DNA of 64,000 nucleotides from Bacteroidetes bacterium UBA1947 (GTDB taxonomy: Bacteria; Bacteroidota; Bacteroidia; Chitinophagales; Chitinophagaceae), in NCBI GenBank assembly GCA_002336915.1, contig DDET01000015.1, positions 1-64,000 of the forward strand, written 5' to 3'. Positions within the stretch are counted from its first letter, which is position 1. Every line of letters begins with the position of its first letter. Below are positions 55,670-63,953 of this stretch, piece after piece. Position numbers and translations under genes: made by a program. The notes under the pieces are model-generated. The model searched no databases, was not told the origin of the DNA, and saw only the letters and a program-made list of their open reading frames with translations.

Positions 55670-56164
55670 ATGTCGCTGGAGCTTGAAGTACATAAAGAAC
55701 CATTGGAGGTAGATGAAATCCTTTTTCTTGTGAAGAAGGAGGCTAAGGAGCGCAAGCAATATTACAAAGTCTTCAGCTTCCTGATGGTGTTATGTTTTGT
55801 TATTCCCTTTGCCGGTGCATGGTACCGCGCCTTTGATAATGCGCCCAACGCCTTTTCGCCCCTGCGGTTTTTTGTAAGTGCGGGTATATTACTTACTATA
55901 TCTATTGCAGCATTATGGGCCATGTACCGTATAAACGTACGCCGGGTGCAGGCCGATATTAAAGAACAAACCAAGACCATAGAATGTGCACATGTAGTAA
56001 AGAAGACCTACATGCCCCAGAATAATACCTACTTCCTTTACCTGGACTCCACCAACAAGCTGACGATAGAAGTGGATGAAAATGATTACCACCGTTTGGA
56101 GAAGGGAGATGAAGTGAACATAGAGTTCACTACGCATGCAAGGTTGTATCTCGGTTATTTTTAA
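55670..56164 (+). CDS. Two-helix membrane protein of unknown function
   Basis: A 164-residue protein: a charged N-terminal segment (1-28), two membrane helices (about 33-52 and 64-84), then a soluble tail of about 75 residues, probably beta-rich. I recognise no family. It starts four bases after the M32 peptidase stop, so it is very likely co-transcribed. Its stop codon abuts the stop of the convergent transporter gene with no spacer. Confidence 0.65.
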   Translation: MSLELEVHKEPLEVDEILFLVKKEAKERKQYYKVFSFLMVLCFVIPFAGAWYRAFDNAPNAFSPLRFFVSAGILLTISIAALWAMYRINVRRVQADIKEQTKTIECAHVVKKTYMPQNNTYFLYLDSTNKLTIEVDENDYHRLEKGDEVNIEFTTHARLYLGYF

Positions 56165-57430
56165 CTAGACAAGTATCCCCGCTATTGCAGCAGACATATA
56201 CGATGCCAGCGTACCGCATAGCAAGGCCTTCATCCCCAGTTTGGCAAGGTCAGTGCGGCGTTCCGGCGCCAGTGCCCCAATACCGCCTATCTGCATACCC
56301 ACGCTGCTGAAGTTAGCAAAACCACATATAGCCACGGTAACGATCGTCAAACCTTTTGGTGTAAGTATTGGCAGCTCATGACTGGTCATTTTGCTAAAGG
56401 CAACAAATTCATTGATGGTCAGTTTTTGTCCCAGCAGGGTAGCGGCATTGCTCACATCCTGCGCAGGCACCCCCATAGCCCATGCGAAAGGATAGAATAT
56501 TTTAGCGAATATCCAGTTGAGGCTAAGATTGAAAGAAGGATCGAAAATATGGCCGCATTTTAACAGGACCCAGTCGAGGCAAGCTATAAGTGCTATGAAA
56601 CCTATCAGCATAGCTATTACGTTCATTGCTATTTTAAAGCCATCTGCAGCGCCATGGCTTATGGCATCTATTAGATTGCTGTAGCCGCTTTTTACTTCCA
56701 GCTTCACCTTGCCCATTGTTTGCGAGACCTCTGTTTCAGGAAATACTATTTTGGCAATAACCAGCGCGCCCGGTGCTGCCATCAGGCTGGCCGCTATCAG
56801 TTGCGGAGTAATATTTAGTCCGGCGCGTAAACCCATATTAGCGTATACAATGAGGATACCGCCCGCTATGCATGCAAGACTGCCGCTCATAGAAGCCAGC
56901 AGCTCGCTGCGCGTCATGGTGGCCAGGTAGGGCCGTATCATCACCTGTGCTTCCACCTGCCCTACGAAGGCGCTCGCCACATTACTCAGGGCCTCGGCGC
57001 CGCTTACACGCATTACAAAGTTCATGGCCCTGGCTATTACGGCAACTATACGCTGCATAATGCCTGCGTAATAAAGTATGGCTACAAGCACGCATACCAG
57101 TATGATAGTGGCAGTTATGTTAAAGGCAAATACAAAAGTGCCGGGCGCTCTATAGTCCACTACCTTTCCTGTAAAATCATAAGCGCCAATGCCGCCGTAT
57201 GCGAAATTGGCGCCCTGCTTGGCAAAGCCTTCTATCTTTTCCATGCCCCTGCCCAGGTACTGGAAGAACTGGTTGACCGCAGATACCTTAAACACCAGCA
57301 CAGCGATGAGCCATTGCAATGACAGTCCGCTAATTACCAGGCGCAGGTTGATGCGTTTCTTATTGTTTGAAAATAAGAAAGCCACCGCCAATACCAGCAG
57401 GATCCCTAAAATACCCGTAAACCGCTCCAC
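56165..57430 (-). CDS. NupC/CNT-family nucleoside transporter
   Basis: A 421-residue concentrative nucleoside transporter with about ten membrane helices, importing nucleosides with Na+ or H+. Family motifs include SGAEALSNVASAFVGQVEA, CGFANFSSVGMQIGG and the helix-rich C-terminal gate region. I prefer the GTG start at 57430, which gives the usual N-terminus (V/M)ERFTGILGILLVL; GTG at 57457 would add nine residues. No ATG is available upstream. It is transcribed alone. Confidence 0.85.
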   Translation of the reverse strand: MERFTGILGILLVLAVAFLFSNNKKRINLRLVISGLSLQWLIAVLVFKVSAVNQFFQYLGRGMEKIEGFAKQGANFAYGGIGAYDFTGKVVDYRAPGTFVFAFNITATIILVCVLVAILYYAGIMQRIVAVIARAMNFVMRVSGAEALSNVASAFVGQVEAQVMIRPYLATMTRSELLASMSGSLACIAGGILIVYANMGLRAGLNITPQLIAASLMAAPGALVIAKIVFPETEVSQTMGKVKLEVKSGYSNLIDAISHGAADGFKIAMNVIAMLIGFIALIACLDWVLLKCGHIFDPSFNLSLNWIFAKIFYPFAWAMGVPAQDVSNAATLLGQKLTINEFVAFSKMTSHELPILTPKGLTIVTVAICGFANFSSVGMQIGGIGALAPERRTDLAKLGMKALLCGTLASYMSAAIAGILV

Positions 57431-57533
57431 GCGATAAATATAAGTAGCCCTTAGCACAAGTCTATGGCCTGTAGGTTAACAGCAGATTAAGTATTGAATA
57501 CCTGAGGCAGGAAAATATTTTATTTTAATGGTA

Positions 57534-57561
57534 TTGTTGTATTGTTTAATTTGTATATTTG
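57534..57561 (+). promoter_or_regulatory. Promoter of the third cargo paralogue
   Basis: TTG (57534-57536), a 17-base spacer and TATATTTG (57554-57561) match the layout at 224-251 upstream of the paralogue at 286. Here the first ATG is 104 bases downstream, a longer leader than its counterpart. Confidence 0.5.
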
Positions 57562-57664
57562 AAAAATACTGGCCTAAAAAGTCGATATAAGCCCTAAAAA
57601 TACCTGTTACGAAATCATCTTTTAAATTATACCCATCATTCGAAAATTTCGCTCTTTAACGTCT

Positions 57665-59977
57665 ATGTTCGCTATCGCGATTTGTGTGTTCGCTTACACT
57701 AATGCATATTCCACTGCCTACTATATTCAAAACTATAATCCCTGGGGCAATACCGATAATCTTACTGCTATGGACTATGCCTGCGGTACCGGTAATTGGG
57801 TACAGGCAACTTATTCGATGCCGGTAACAATAATATTTAGTGCTACAACCAATTTTGTAGTATTGGAGGGCAGCGACAGTAATGGCACTTATCTTAAAAA
57901 TTTTCTCAGCGCAAACCATGAAGTTATTGAAAGTTGGGTGCACGCAGGTGGCAGATTGTTTATAAATGCGACACCTAATCCCGATATTGTTGATAGCATA
58001 GACTGTGGGTTTAGCGGCATTTTGTTAGTTAATCATACCAGTGCTACTGTTAATGCCTATGACATAAACGACACCATGTTCCATGGCCCTCATCTGCCGG
58101 TACAGACTACATTCTCGGGCACCGAACCATCGAAGGCATTAATTATTGGCCCGGGCTTGGACACCGTAATGTGGGGCGTATATCCTGCTGATCTTGTATT
58201 GGCGAAAAGGCATTGGGGAGCGGGAACATTAATTGTAGGAACGTTAACAACAGCTTATGGAGTAGTACAGCCACAAGGACTAAATCTATGGTACAACATT
58301 TTTGACTGGGCTTCGACGCCGGATACACCAACGGTCGCGGCCGATAGTTTTTGCGTATATGCCAGTCATGACTGCGGCGGTACGAGTTTCCTGGTCAACT
58401 CAGTTCCCTATTACGCGGGAATGAGCGTAAAAACCTTTTTTGGCGATAACTCAACAGATTCCACCATGCTTACACCTACTTATCCCGGCGGCAGTGCTGA
58501 TATTTCGCATTACTATGCTGCTTTTGGCACATACGCAGTAAAGCAGGTACTGTATGCGGGTGCCTTAGCGCTCGACTCTTTGAGCTTTTCATATACTGCC
58601 GAGCTGTGTAACTATGTGACAGCATCTTGCTACTACGATGTAAATGGCAATTGCACGAGGGATGGGAATGAAAATATCTTCCTTCAACCAATACTCATTG
58701 AGGTGGATTCCAATAATGTCGCCATTGATACCCTGTCGGTAATGAGCGGTTTCCACTACACCGCTTATGGCGCGCCGGGATGTGTGTATAAGTATAAGTT
58801 TCTATCAGCGGTTGGTTACTATGCCACTTGTCCGCCCAATGGTATAATTACAGATACTATACAACCCGGGAATAACTTTGTGGTTCCCTCGCTTGCCTTC
58901 GGGTTTAGCTGCTCACCGGGAAACGATTTTGATCTTGCTATAGATGAAAACATCCCTGTTACCGGTATCCTTGACCAATGGGGGGAGATCTATGTGCGTA
59001 ATAATTACTGCTACCCAACTAACGCCACGGTTACTTTGTACTACAGTCCAAAATATACTTACAACGGTAATGCTTCGCCTTTACCAAGCTCAGTATCCGG
59101 CAATAGTATCAGCTGGAATTTAAGCAGCCTGAGCAGCTCCGATACCGATCCGGTGGGTATTTATTACCAGGTATGGTACAATCCCGCCACCGGGCCTGTG
59201 CCGGTTGGCGATACTGTCCAGGAACATATTGTCGTTACACCTTCCGCCGGCGACGTTAACACGATAAATAACACTCTTGATATACATGATACTGTTAGTG
59301 GCTCCTGCGATCCCAATCATATTTCTGTTGTGCCTGAAGGCAATATAACGGCGGGTACAAACCTGAAATACAAAATTGAATTTGAAAATGTTGGCAATGA
59401 TACGGCCTTCAATATCCGTGTCATGGACACGCTGCCAAATGAGCTTGATCTGAACAGCATGCGGATGATCACCAGTTCGCACAGTATTTATGTTTCGCGG
59501 TTGGCCGACGGCATACACAATATTTTGCAATTTGATTTCCCAAATATCGATCTTCTTGATAGCTCGCACCATGGCGCCTGCACGGGAACGTTTACTTATA
59601 CCATCAATTCAAAGAGTAATTTGCCCGATGGCACACTGATAGATCACCGCGCGGGTATTTATTTTGATTACAATGATGTAGTGATGACGAATACGGCCGA
59701 AAATGTAATTGGATTCCCGGAACATGTTGTAGCTGTAAATAAGCTTGAAAACGTCCGCCTGTATCCGAATCCGGCCAGCACCCAACTTACCATTAGAACA
59801 GTAGGTAACGGCTTCACGTCATTTACCATCACCAACAACCTAGGCCAGGTAGTACTGAAACAGGATATAAACAGCACGCAAACCAAAGTGAATGTGAAGC
59901 AACTACCAGCAGGTATGTACTATGTGAATTTGAAGGGTGTGAATGGCAGTGACGTGAGGAAGTTTGTGAAGATGTAG
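57665..59977 (+). CDS. T9SS cargo protein with novel N-terminal module (pair 2, first gene)
   Basis: A 770-residue secreted protein. Residues about 17-220 form a module shared only with the next gene, with VVLEGSDSN, IESWVHAGGRLFINATPN, PADLVLAKRHWGAGT and LWYNIFDW; it may be a GATase-like fold, but I cannot place it in a family. A PKD-like region follows, then YYDVNGNC near 322, a DUF11/DUF7619-like domain with CDPN near 548, and a type A sorting domain from LYPNPAS near 697. From ATG 57665 the signal peptide is short and lacks basic residues. In-frame codons upstream encode IRKFRSLTS, so a non-ATG start (ATT 57638 or 57626, or ATA 57629) is possible. Confidence 0.8.
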   Translation: MFAIAICVFAYTNAYSTAYYIQNYNPWGNTDNLTAMDYACGTGNWVQATYSMPVTIIFSATTNFVVLEGSDSNGTYLKNFLSANHEVIESWVHAGGRLFINATPNPDIVDSIDCGFSGILLVNHTSATVNAYDINDTMFHGPHLPVQTTFSGTEPSKALIIGPGLDTVMWGVYPADLVLAKRHWGAGTLIVGTLTTAYGVVQPQGLNLWYNIFDWASTPDTPTVAADSFCVYASHDCGGTSFLVNSVPYYAGMSVKTFFGDNSTDSTMLTPTYPGGSADISHYYAAFGTYAVKQVLYAGALALDSLSFSYTAELCNYVTASCYYDVNGNCTRDGNENIFLQPILIEVDSNNVAIDTLSVMSGFHYTAYGAPGCVYKYKFLSAVGYYATCPPNGIITDTIQPGNNFVVPSLAFGFSCSPGNDFDLAIDENIPVTGILDQWGEIYVRNNYCYPTNATVTLYYSPKYTYNGNASPLPSSVSGNSISWNLSSLSSSDTDPVGIYYQVWYNPATGPVPVGDTVQEHIVVTPSAGDVNTINNTLDIHDTVSGSCDPNHISVVPEGNITAGTNLKYKIEFENVGNDTAFNIRVMDTLPNELDLNSMRMITSSHSIYVSRLADGIHNILQFDFPNIDLLDSSHHGACTGTFTYTINSKSNLPDGTLIDHRAGIYFDYNDVVMTNTAENVIGFPEHVVAVNKLENVRLYPNPASTQLTIRTVGNGFTSFTITNNLGQVVLKQDINSTQTKVNVKQLPAGMYYVNLKGVNGSDVRKFVKM

Positions 59978-60003
59978 CAAAGAATGAAAGGGTAAGTGAT
60001 CAG

Positions 60004-60030
60004 CAGGCAGCCTCGCGCTGCCTGTTTATT
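60004..60030 (+). terminator. Intrinsic terminator
   Basis: CAGGCAGC (60004-60011) and GCTGCCTG (60017-60024) form an 8-bp stem with a CTCGC loop, followed by TTTATTT. It ends the transcript of the gene stopping at 59977. Confidence 0.75.
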
Positions 60031-60053
60031 TCTACCCGGGGAGCCTATATCTC

Positions 60054-60089
60054 TACCGTTCACTAAACGATTCCAGCCATTCACTAAAC
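60054..60089. promoter_or_regulatory. Paired 21-bp-spaced ACTAAA element, copy 2
   Basis: ACTAAA occurs at 60062 and 60083, 21 bases apart, inside CCRTTCACTAAACG-type units. Twenty-seven of 36 positions match 3009-3044. On the reverse strand the second unit reads AACGTTTAG, which fits the LytTR half-site pattern [TA][AC][CA]GTTN[AG][TG] completely; the first unit differs at one position. Confidence 0.6.
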
Positions 60090-60181
60090 GTTCGCCCCCA
60101 ATTCTATAAAAAAGACCGTTTATTACGCGTGTCTATATGCCGGGTGCCTGCCCCTTGCGACCATATCGTGTTTATTTTATG

Positions 60182-60189
60182 TATATTTG
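60182..60189 (+). promoter_or_regulatory. -7 element of the fourth cargo paralogue
   Basis: TATATTTG matches TAnnTTTG and ends 19 bases before ATG 60208. No TTG lies at the usual -33 distance, which would fit a promoter that needs an activator bound at the upstream paired element. Confidence 0.45.
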
Positions 60190-60207
60190 ATTTATCAAAC
60201 ATTTTCT

Positions 60208-62535
60208 ATGACTAAAAACTACTACCATCTTAAGAGGTTACTTATCGTATCCCTATTTGTGCTCCTAACAGGCTCTGCCTATTCGACACCCTATTATGTT
60301 GTTAACAACAATCCATGGCAACAAAACTTCAACGACTCGGCCATGGACCATGTATATGGCCCCGGCTACTGGACCTTAGCAAATTACAACACACCTGCGG
60401 CCACCATATTTGCTCCTACTACACCTTTTGTGATGCTTGAAGGAAGTGACGCCAATGCAGCCGCCCTCGACACATTTCTTATGGTCAACCAGGCCATTAT
60501 AGAAAATTGGGTCAGCTTTGGCGGCAAGCTATTCATCAATGCGGCCCCAAATGTGGGTGATACCATCGAGTGCGGCTTTGGCGGTACCCTACTCAGGTAC
60601 CCCAACTATTTTTCCACAGGTACCGCGGTCGATCCTAACGATACTATTTTCCAGGGCCCTTTTACTCCGGTAGCTACAAGCTATTCAGGAAACTATATGG
60701 GGCACGCATTCGTTAGCGGTACGAACCTTGATAGCCTGATGTACGGTGCAAACCCGGCAGATTTGGTGTTAGCACGGAAGAATTGGGGAGCAGGTACCGT
60801 ATACTTTGGTGGCCTCACCCAGCCTAATTTTTGGTCACCTGTATTGGAAGGAGAGAACCTATGGTACAACATATTCCATTGCGCATCTACGCCAACGGCA
60901 CCTACCGATACAGGTGTGCTGGATAGTTTCGTCGTTTTTGCAAGCAATAATTGTACGCCACTTCAGCTCATTGTTAAAACGGTCAATTACTATCCCGGCA
61001 TGACGGTGGAGACTTTTTTCGGTGATAATACAAGCACTATATCTGCTGTTGGCCCTGCACTGCCTACGGGCGGTACCGTTGTTATCAACCACCCTTATAC
61101 CAGTTCCGGCACCTATACCATCAAGCAAGTATTATACAATGGAGTTACCGTAGTCGATTCGCTTGAATTTTCCTACGCCTTCGAAGTATGTAATTCAATA
61201 CAGGTATCCTTTTACTACGATGGCAACAACAACTGCGTGCAGGATGCCGGCGAATTCCTGGTCGGCCAGCCTTCGTTGACTGAGGTGGATTCGAACAACG
61301 TACCAATAGACACAATATCCGCGCTTGGTGGCTTTTATTATATCGAGCATGGCAGCCTGGGCGATATCTTCACCTTCAAGCCAATTTCGATCAATGGGTA
61401 CTATGTCACCTGCCCGGTATTGCCACAGCTTAATGATACCCTTGATATAGGTAACAACGCGCCACTTAAGTTTGGTGTCGACTGCCTTACAGGTAGCAGT
61501 TTTGATCTTGCTATCACCGCCGGTATCAATTCCTGTACGCTGCATGCGAGTACCGGCTCAGTGGCAAGTAATGGCTACTGCGCACCTCAAAATGCAACAG
61601 TTACAATGACCTTTAGTCCAAAGTATACATTTAATAGCTCTATACCCGTGCCTACTTCCGTTGTTGGCCAGACTATTACCTGGAATTTCGCCAGCCTTTC
61701 CAGCTACTATTCGCCTTACATAGCCGTGAACCTGGATGCCGCAGGGCCTCCTCTTGTAGCCGGCGATACTGTTCACTATACATATACTATAACGCCAACG
61801 GCAGGTGATACTGATGCTACGAACAATACACTGGTGATAGTTGACACCGTTTTGGCCGCATTTGACCCCAACCATATCTCCGTGTCTCCGCAAGGTTATA
61901 TTATGGCAGGCACCCAACTGACATACGATATAGAATTTGAGAACGTTGGGAATGCCCCCGCCAAAAATGTTTACGTGCTGGACTCACTGCCCGACCAGGT
62001 GGATGTGAACAGCCTGCGCATGGTAAGCGCCAGCAATGAGATGATGATCTCTATGCTGCATAATGGCCCGCACAACGTGGTTAAGTTCGAGTTCCCTAAT
62101 ATCAATCTAAAGGACAGTGTGCATTTCCCGCACGACTGTACCGGTATGTTCACTTACACTATCAAGACTAAGACAGGGCTGCCATTTGGTACTACTATCG
62201 ACAACAGGGCGGGCATCTACTTCGATAATAACGCTGTAGTAATGACCAATACCGTACGGAACATAATAGGTTTCCCAACGCAAGTGAACGGGATTGGTAG
62301 CGATAAGGCAGTGCAGATATATCCTAACCCGGCGAGCACCGAACTGACCATTAAGACGGCAAACAATACTTACACATCATTCACCATCTCAAACAATATA
62401 GGCCAGGTAATGCTCCAGCAGGACATCACAAATGCACAAACAAAAGTGAATGTAAAGAACCTGCCTGCAGGTATGTACTTTATAAACCTTGTAGGTGCCA
62501 ACGGAAATGAAGTGCGGAGGTTTATGAAGATGTAA
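60208..62535 (+). CDS. T9SS cargo protein with novel N-terminal module (pair 2, second gene)
   Basis: A 775-residue secreted protein, paralogue of the gene before. A full signal peptide (MTKNYYHLKRLLIVSLFVLL, ending AYS) supports ATG 60208. The N-terminal module (about 27-235) shares VMLEGSDAN, IENWVSFGGKLFINAAPN, NPADLVLARKNWGAGT and LWYNIF with its neighbour. PKD-like, YYDGNNNC (near 335), DUF11/DUF7619-like (DPNH near 552) and type A sorting (IYPNPAS near 703) regions follow. It has its own terminator and the paired ACTAAA element upstream, so it is probably regulated separately from its partner. Role unknown. Confidence 0.82.
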   Translation: MTKNYYHLKRLLIVSLFVLLTGSAYSTPYYVVNNNPWQQNFNDSAMDHVYGPGYWTLANYNTPAATIFAPTTPFVMLEGSDANAAALDTFLMVNQAIIENWVSFGGKLFINAAPNVGDTIECGFGGTLLRYPNYFSTGTAVDPNDTIFQGPFTPVATSYSGNYMGHAFVSGTNLDSLMYGANPADLVLARKNWGAGTVYFGGLTQPNFWSPVLEGENLWYNIFHCASTPTAPTDTGVLDSFVVFASNNCTPLQLIVKTVNYYPGMTVETFFGDNTSTISAVGPALPTGGTVVINHPYTSSGTYTIKQVLYNGVTVVDSLEFSYAFEVCNSIQVSFYYDGNNNCVQDAGEFLVGQPSLTEVDSNNVPIDTISALGGFYYIEHGSLGDIFTFKPISINGYYVTCPVLPQLNDTLDIGNNAPLKFGVDCLTGSSFDLAITAGINSCTLHASTGSVASNGYCAPQNATVTMTFSPKYTFNSSIPVPTSVVGQTITWNFASLSSYYSPYIAVNLDAAGPPLVAGDTVHYTYTITPTAGDTDATNNTLVIVDTVLAAFDPNHISVSPQGYIMAGTQLTYDIEFENVGNAPAKNVYVLDSLPDQVDVNSLRMVSASNEMMISMLHNGPHNVVKFEFPNINLKDSVHFPHDCTGMFTYTIKTKTGLPFGTTIDNRAGIYFDNNAVVMTNTVRNIIGFPTQVNGIGSDKAVQIYPNPASTELTIKTANNTYTSFTISNNIGQVMLQQDITNAQTKVNVKNLPAGMYFINLVGANGNEVRRFMKM

Positions 62536-62567
62536 GAAGGGTATTGAATACCTCTGAATATATAGAG

Positions 62568-62599
62568 AGCGGGTAGCACGGAGGCTGCCCGCTTTTTTT
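62568..62599 (+). terminator. Intrinsic terminator
   Basis: GCGGGTAGC (62569-62577) pairs with GCTGCCCGC (62584-62592), including one G-T pair, followed by seven T. It lies 33 bases after the stop at 62535. Confidence 0.85.
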
Positions 62600-62626
62600 A
62601 TAGAGAAAAATAGTCCCTTTAGGGCT

Positions 62627-62634
62627 TATCTTTG
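62627..62634 (+). promoter_or_regulatory. -7 element directly before rimM
   Basis: TATCTTTG matches TAnnTTTG and ends eight bases before ATG 62643, so the rimM transcript would have almost no leader, as at marC. Confidence 0.45.
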
Positions 62635-62642
62635 CAGCCCAA

Positions 62643-63152
62643 ATGTTACGAATAGGAAAAATAGTGGCCACGCATGGCCTCACTGGTTCAGTGATCATGA
62701 CGCATATAATCGGCCATTCAAAATGGCTGAAGAAAGAGGACATATTGTTCGTGGAGATGAATAAGGACAGCCGGATACCTTTCTTTATTACCGAGCTGAA
62801 GGCACCGAAGGAAGGAGAATACGTGCTGAACTTCGAGGATACAAAGACAGTAGAAGCTGCGCGCAAGCTGGTTGGCAAGCATGTGTACGTAAACGAAGAT
62901 GTGCTGGCAAAGCACGCTACCGATTCACCACTGCTCTGGATAGGCTTCAAGGTAATAGACAAAACCGGTGGTGACCTTGGCCCGATAGAAGATATCATGC
63001 AAACTGCTTCCCAATGGCTGGCAAAGCTTACTTATAAAGGCAAGGAAGTGTTGCTGCCGCTCATTGAGCAGACCATTGAAGGGGTAGACCTGAAAAAGAA
63101 GATCCTCCATATGGACCTGCCCGACGGCCTGCTGGAAGTATATTTAGGATAG
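62643..63152 (+). CDS. rimM: 16S rRNA processing protein RimM
   Basis: A 169-residue RimM, a 30S assembly factor that binds ribosomal protein S19. The N-terminal domain starts with IGKIVATHGLTGSV (about 4-17), and the C-terminal PRC-barrel domain contains WLAKLTYKGKEVLLPLI and DLPDGLLEVY. Length is normal. It precedes trmD by 45 bases. rpsP, which often lies just upstream, is absent. Confidence 0.92.
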   Translation: MLRIGKIVATHGLTGSVIMTHIIGHSKWLKKEDILFVEMNKDSRIPFFITELKAPKEGEYVLNFEDTKTVEAARKLVGKHVYVNEDVLAKHATDSPLLWIGFKVIDKTGGDLGPIEDIMQTASQWLAKLTYKGKEVLLPLIEQTIEGVDLKKKILHMDLPDGLLEVYLG

Positions 63153-63197
63153 TGGAAGGACTTACGACTTTCTACTTAAGACTTACGACTGAAGAAA

Positions 63198-63887
63198 ATG
63201 AGAATAGACATCATAACCGTATTGCCGGAGCTCCTGTTAAGCCCCTTTAGCCACTCTATCATGAAGAGGGCACAGGCCAGGGGCTTGCTGGAAGTGCATA
63301 CCCACAACCTGCGCGACCATACCCCCTATAAGCAGGGGCAGGTAGATGATTACCAGTTTGGCGGTGGGGCAGGTATGGTCATGATGCCGGAGCCATTAGC
63401 TATACTCATAGAAAAGCTACAGGCCGACAGAAAATACGATGAAATAATATATATGACCCCGGACGGCAAACTCTTCGACCAGAAAATGGCCAATAAGCTC
63501 TCATTGAAGGGAAATATTATGATCATTTGTGGGCATTATAAGGGTATCGATGAGCGCATCAGGGAGCATTTTGTCACCATGGAGATATCCATTGGTGACT
63601 ATGTGCTGAGCGGGGGAGAACTGGCCGCCGCAGTGGTGGTAGATGCTATAGGCAGGCTGTTGCCGGGAGTACTCAACGACGAAACCTCGGCCCTCTTCGA
63701 TTCCTTCCAGGACGGGCTGTTGGCCCCGCCCGTGTACACCCGCCCCGCTGATTTCAGGGGCTGGAAAGTGCCCGATATCCTGCTTTGCGGCGACCCTAAA
63801 AAGGTAGAGGCATGGCGCCACGAGGAGTCGCTGAAGCGCACCGAAGAGCGGCGCCCCGGCCTGCTGGAAGATGATGGCAAAGAATAA
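63198..63887 (+). CDS. trmD: tRNA (guanine37-N1)-methyltransferase
   Basis: A 229-residue TrmD that methylates G37 of tRNAs to prevent frameshifting, using S-adenosylmethionine in a trefoil knot. Visible are MRIDIITVLPELL at the N-terminus, LRDHTPYKQGQVDDYQFGGG, CGHYKGIDERI and IGDYVLSGGELAA in the SAM knot. It lies between rimM and rplS, the usual order. Confidence 0.95.
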   Translation: MRIDIITVLPELLLSPFSHSIMKRAQARGLLEVHTHNLRDHTPYKQGQVDDYQFGGGAGMVMMPEPLAILIEKLQADRKYDEIIYMTPDGKLFDQKMANKLSLKGNIMIICGHYKGIDERIREHFVTMEISIGDYVLSGGELAAAVVVDAIGRLLPGVLNDETSALFDSFQDGLLAPPVYTRPADFRGWKVPDILLCGDPKKVEAWRHEESLKRTEERRPGLLEDDGKE

Positions 63888-63953
63888 GCCAGAAATATTT
63901 TTGTTATCACAACATTTTACCTTAATTTTGCCCTCCCAAAACAATAGTAAACA

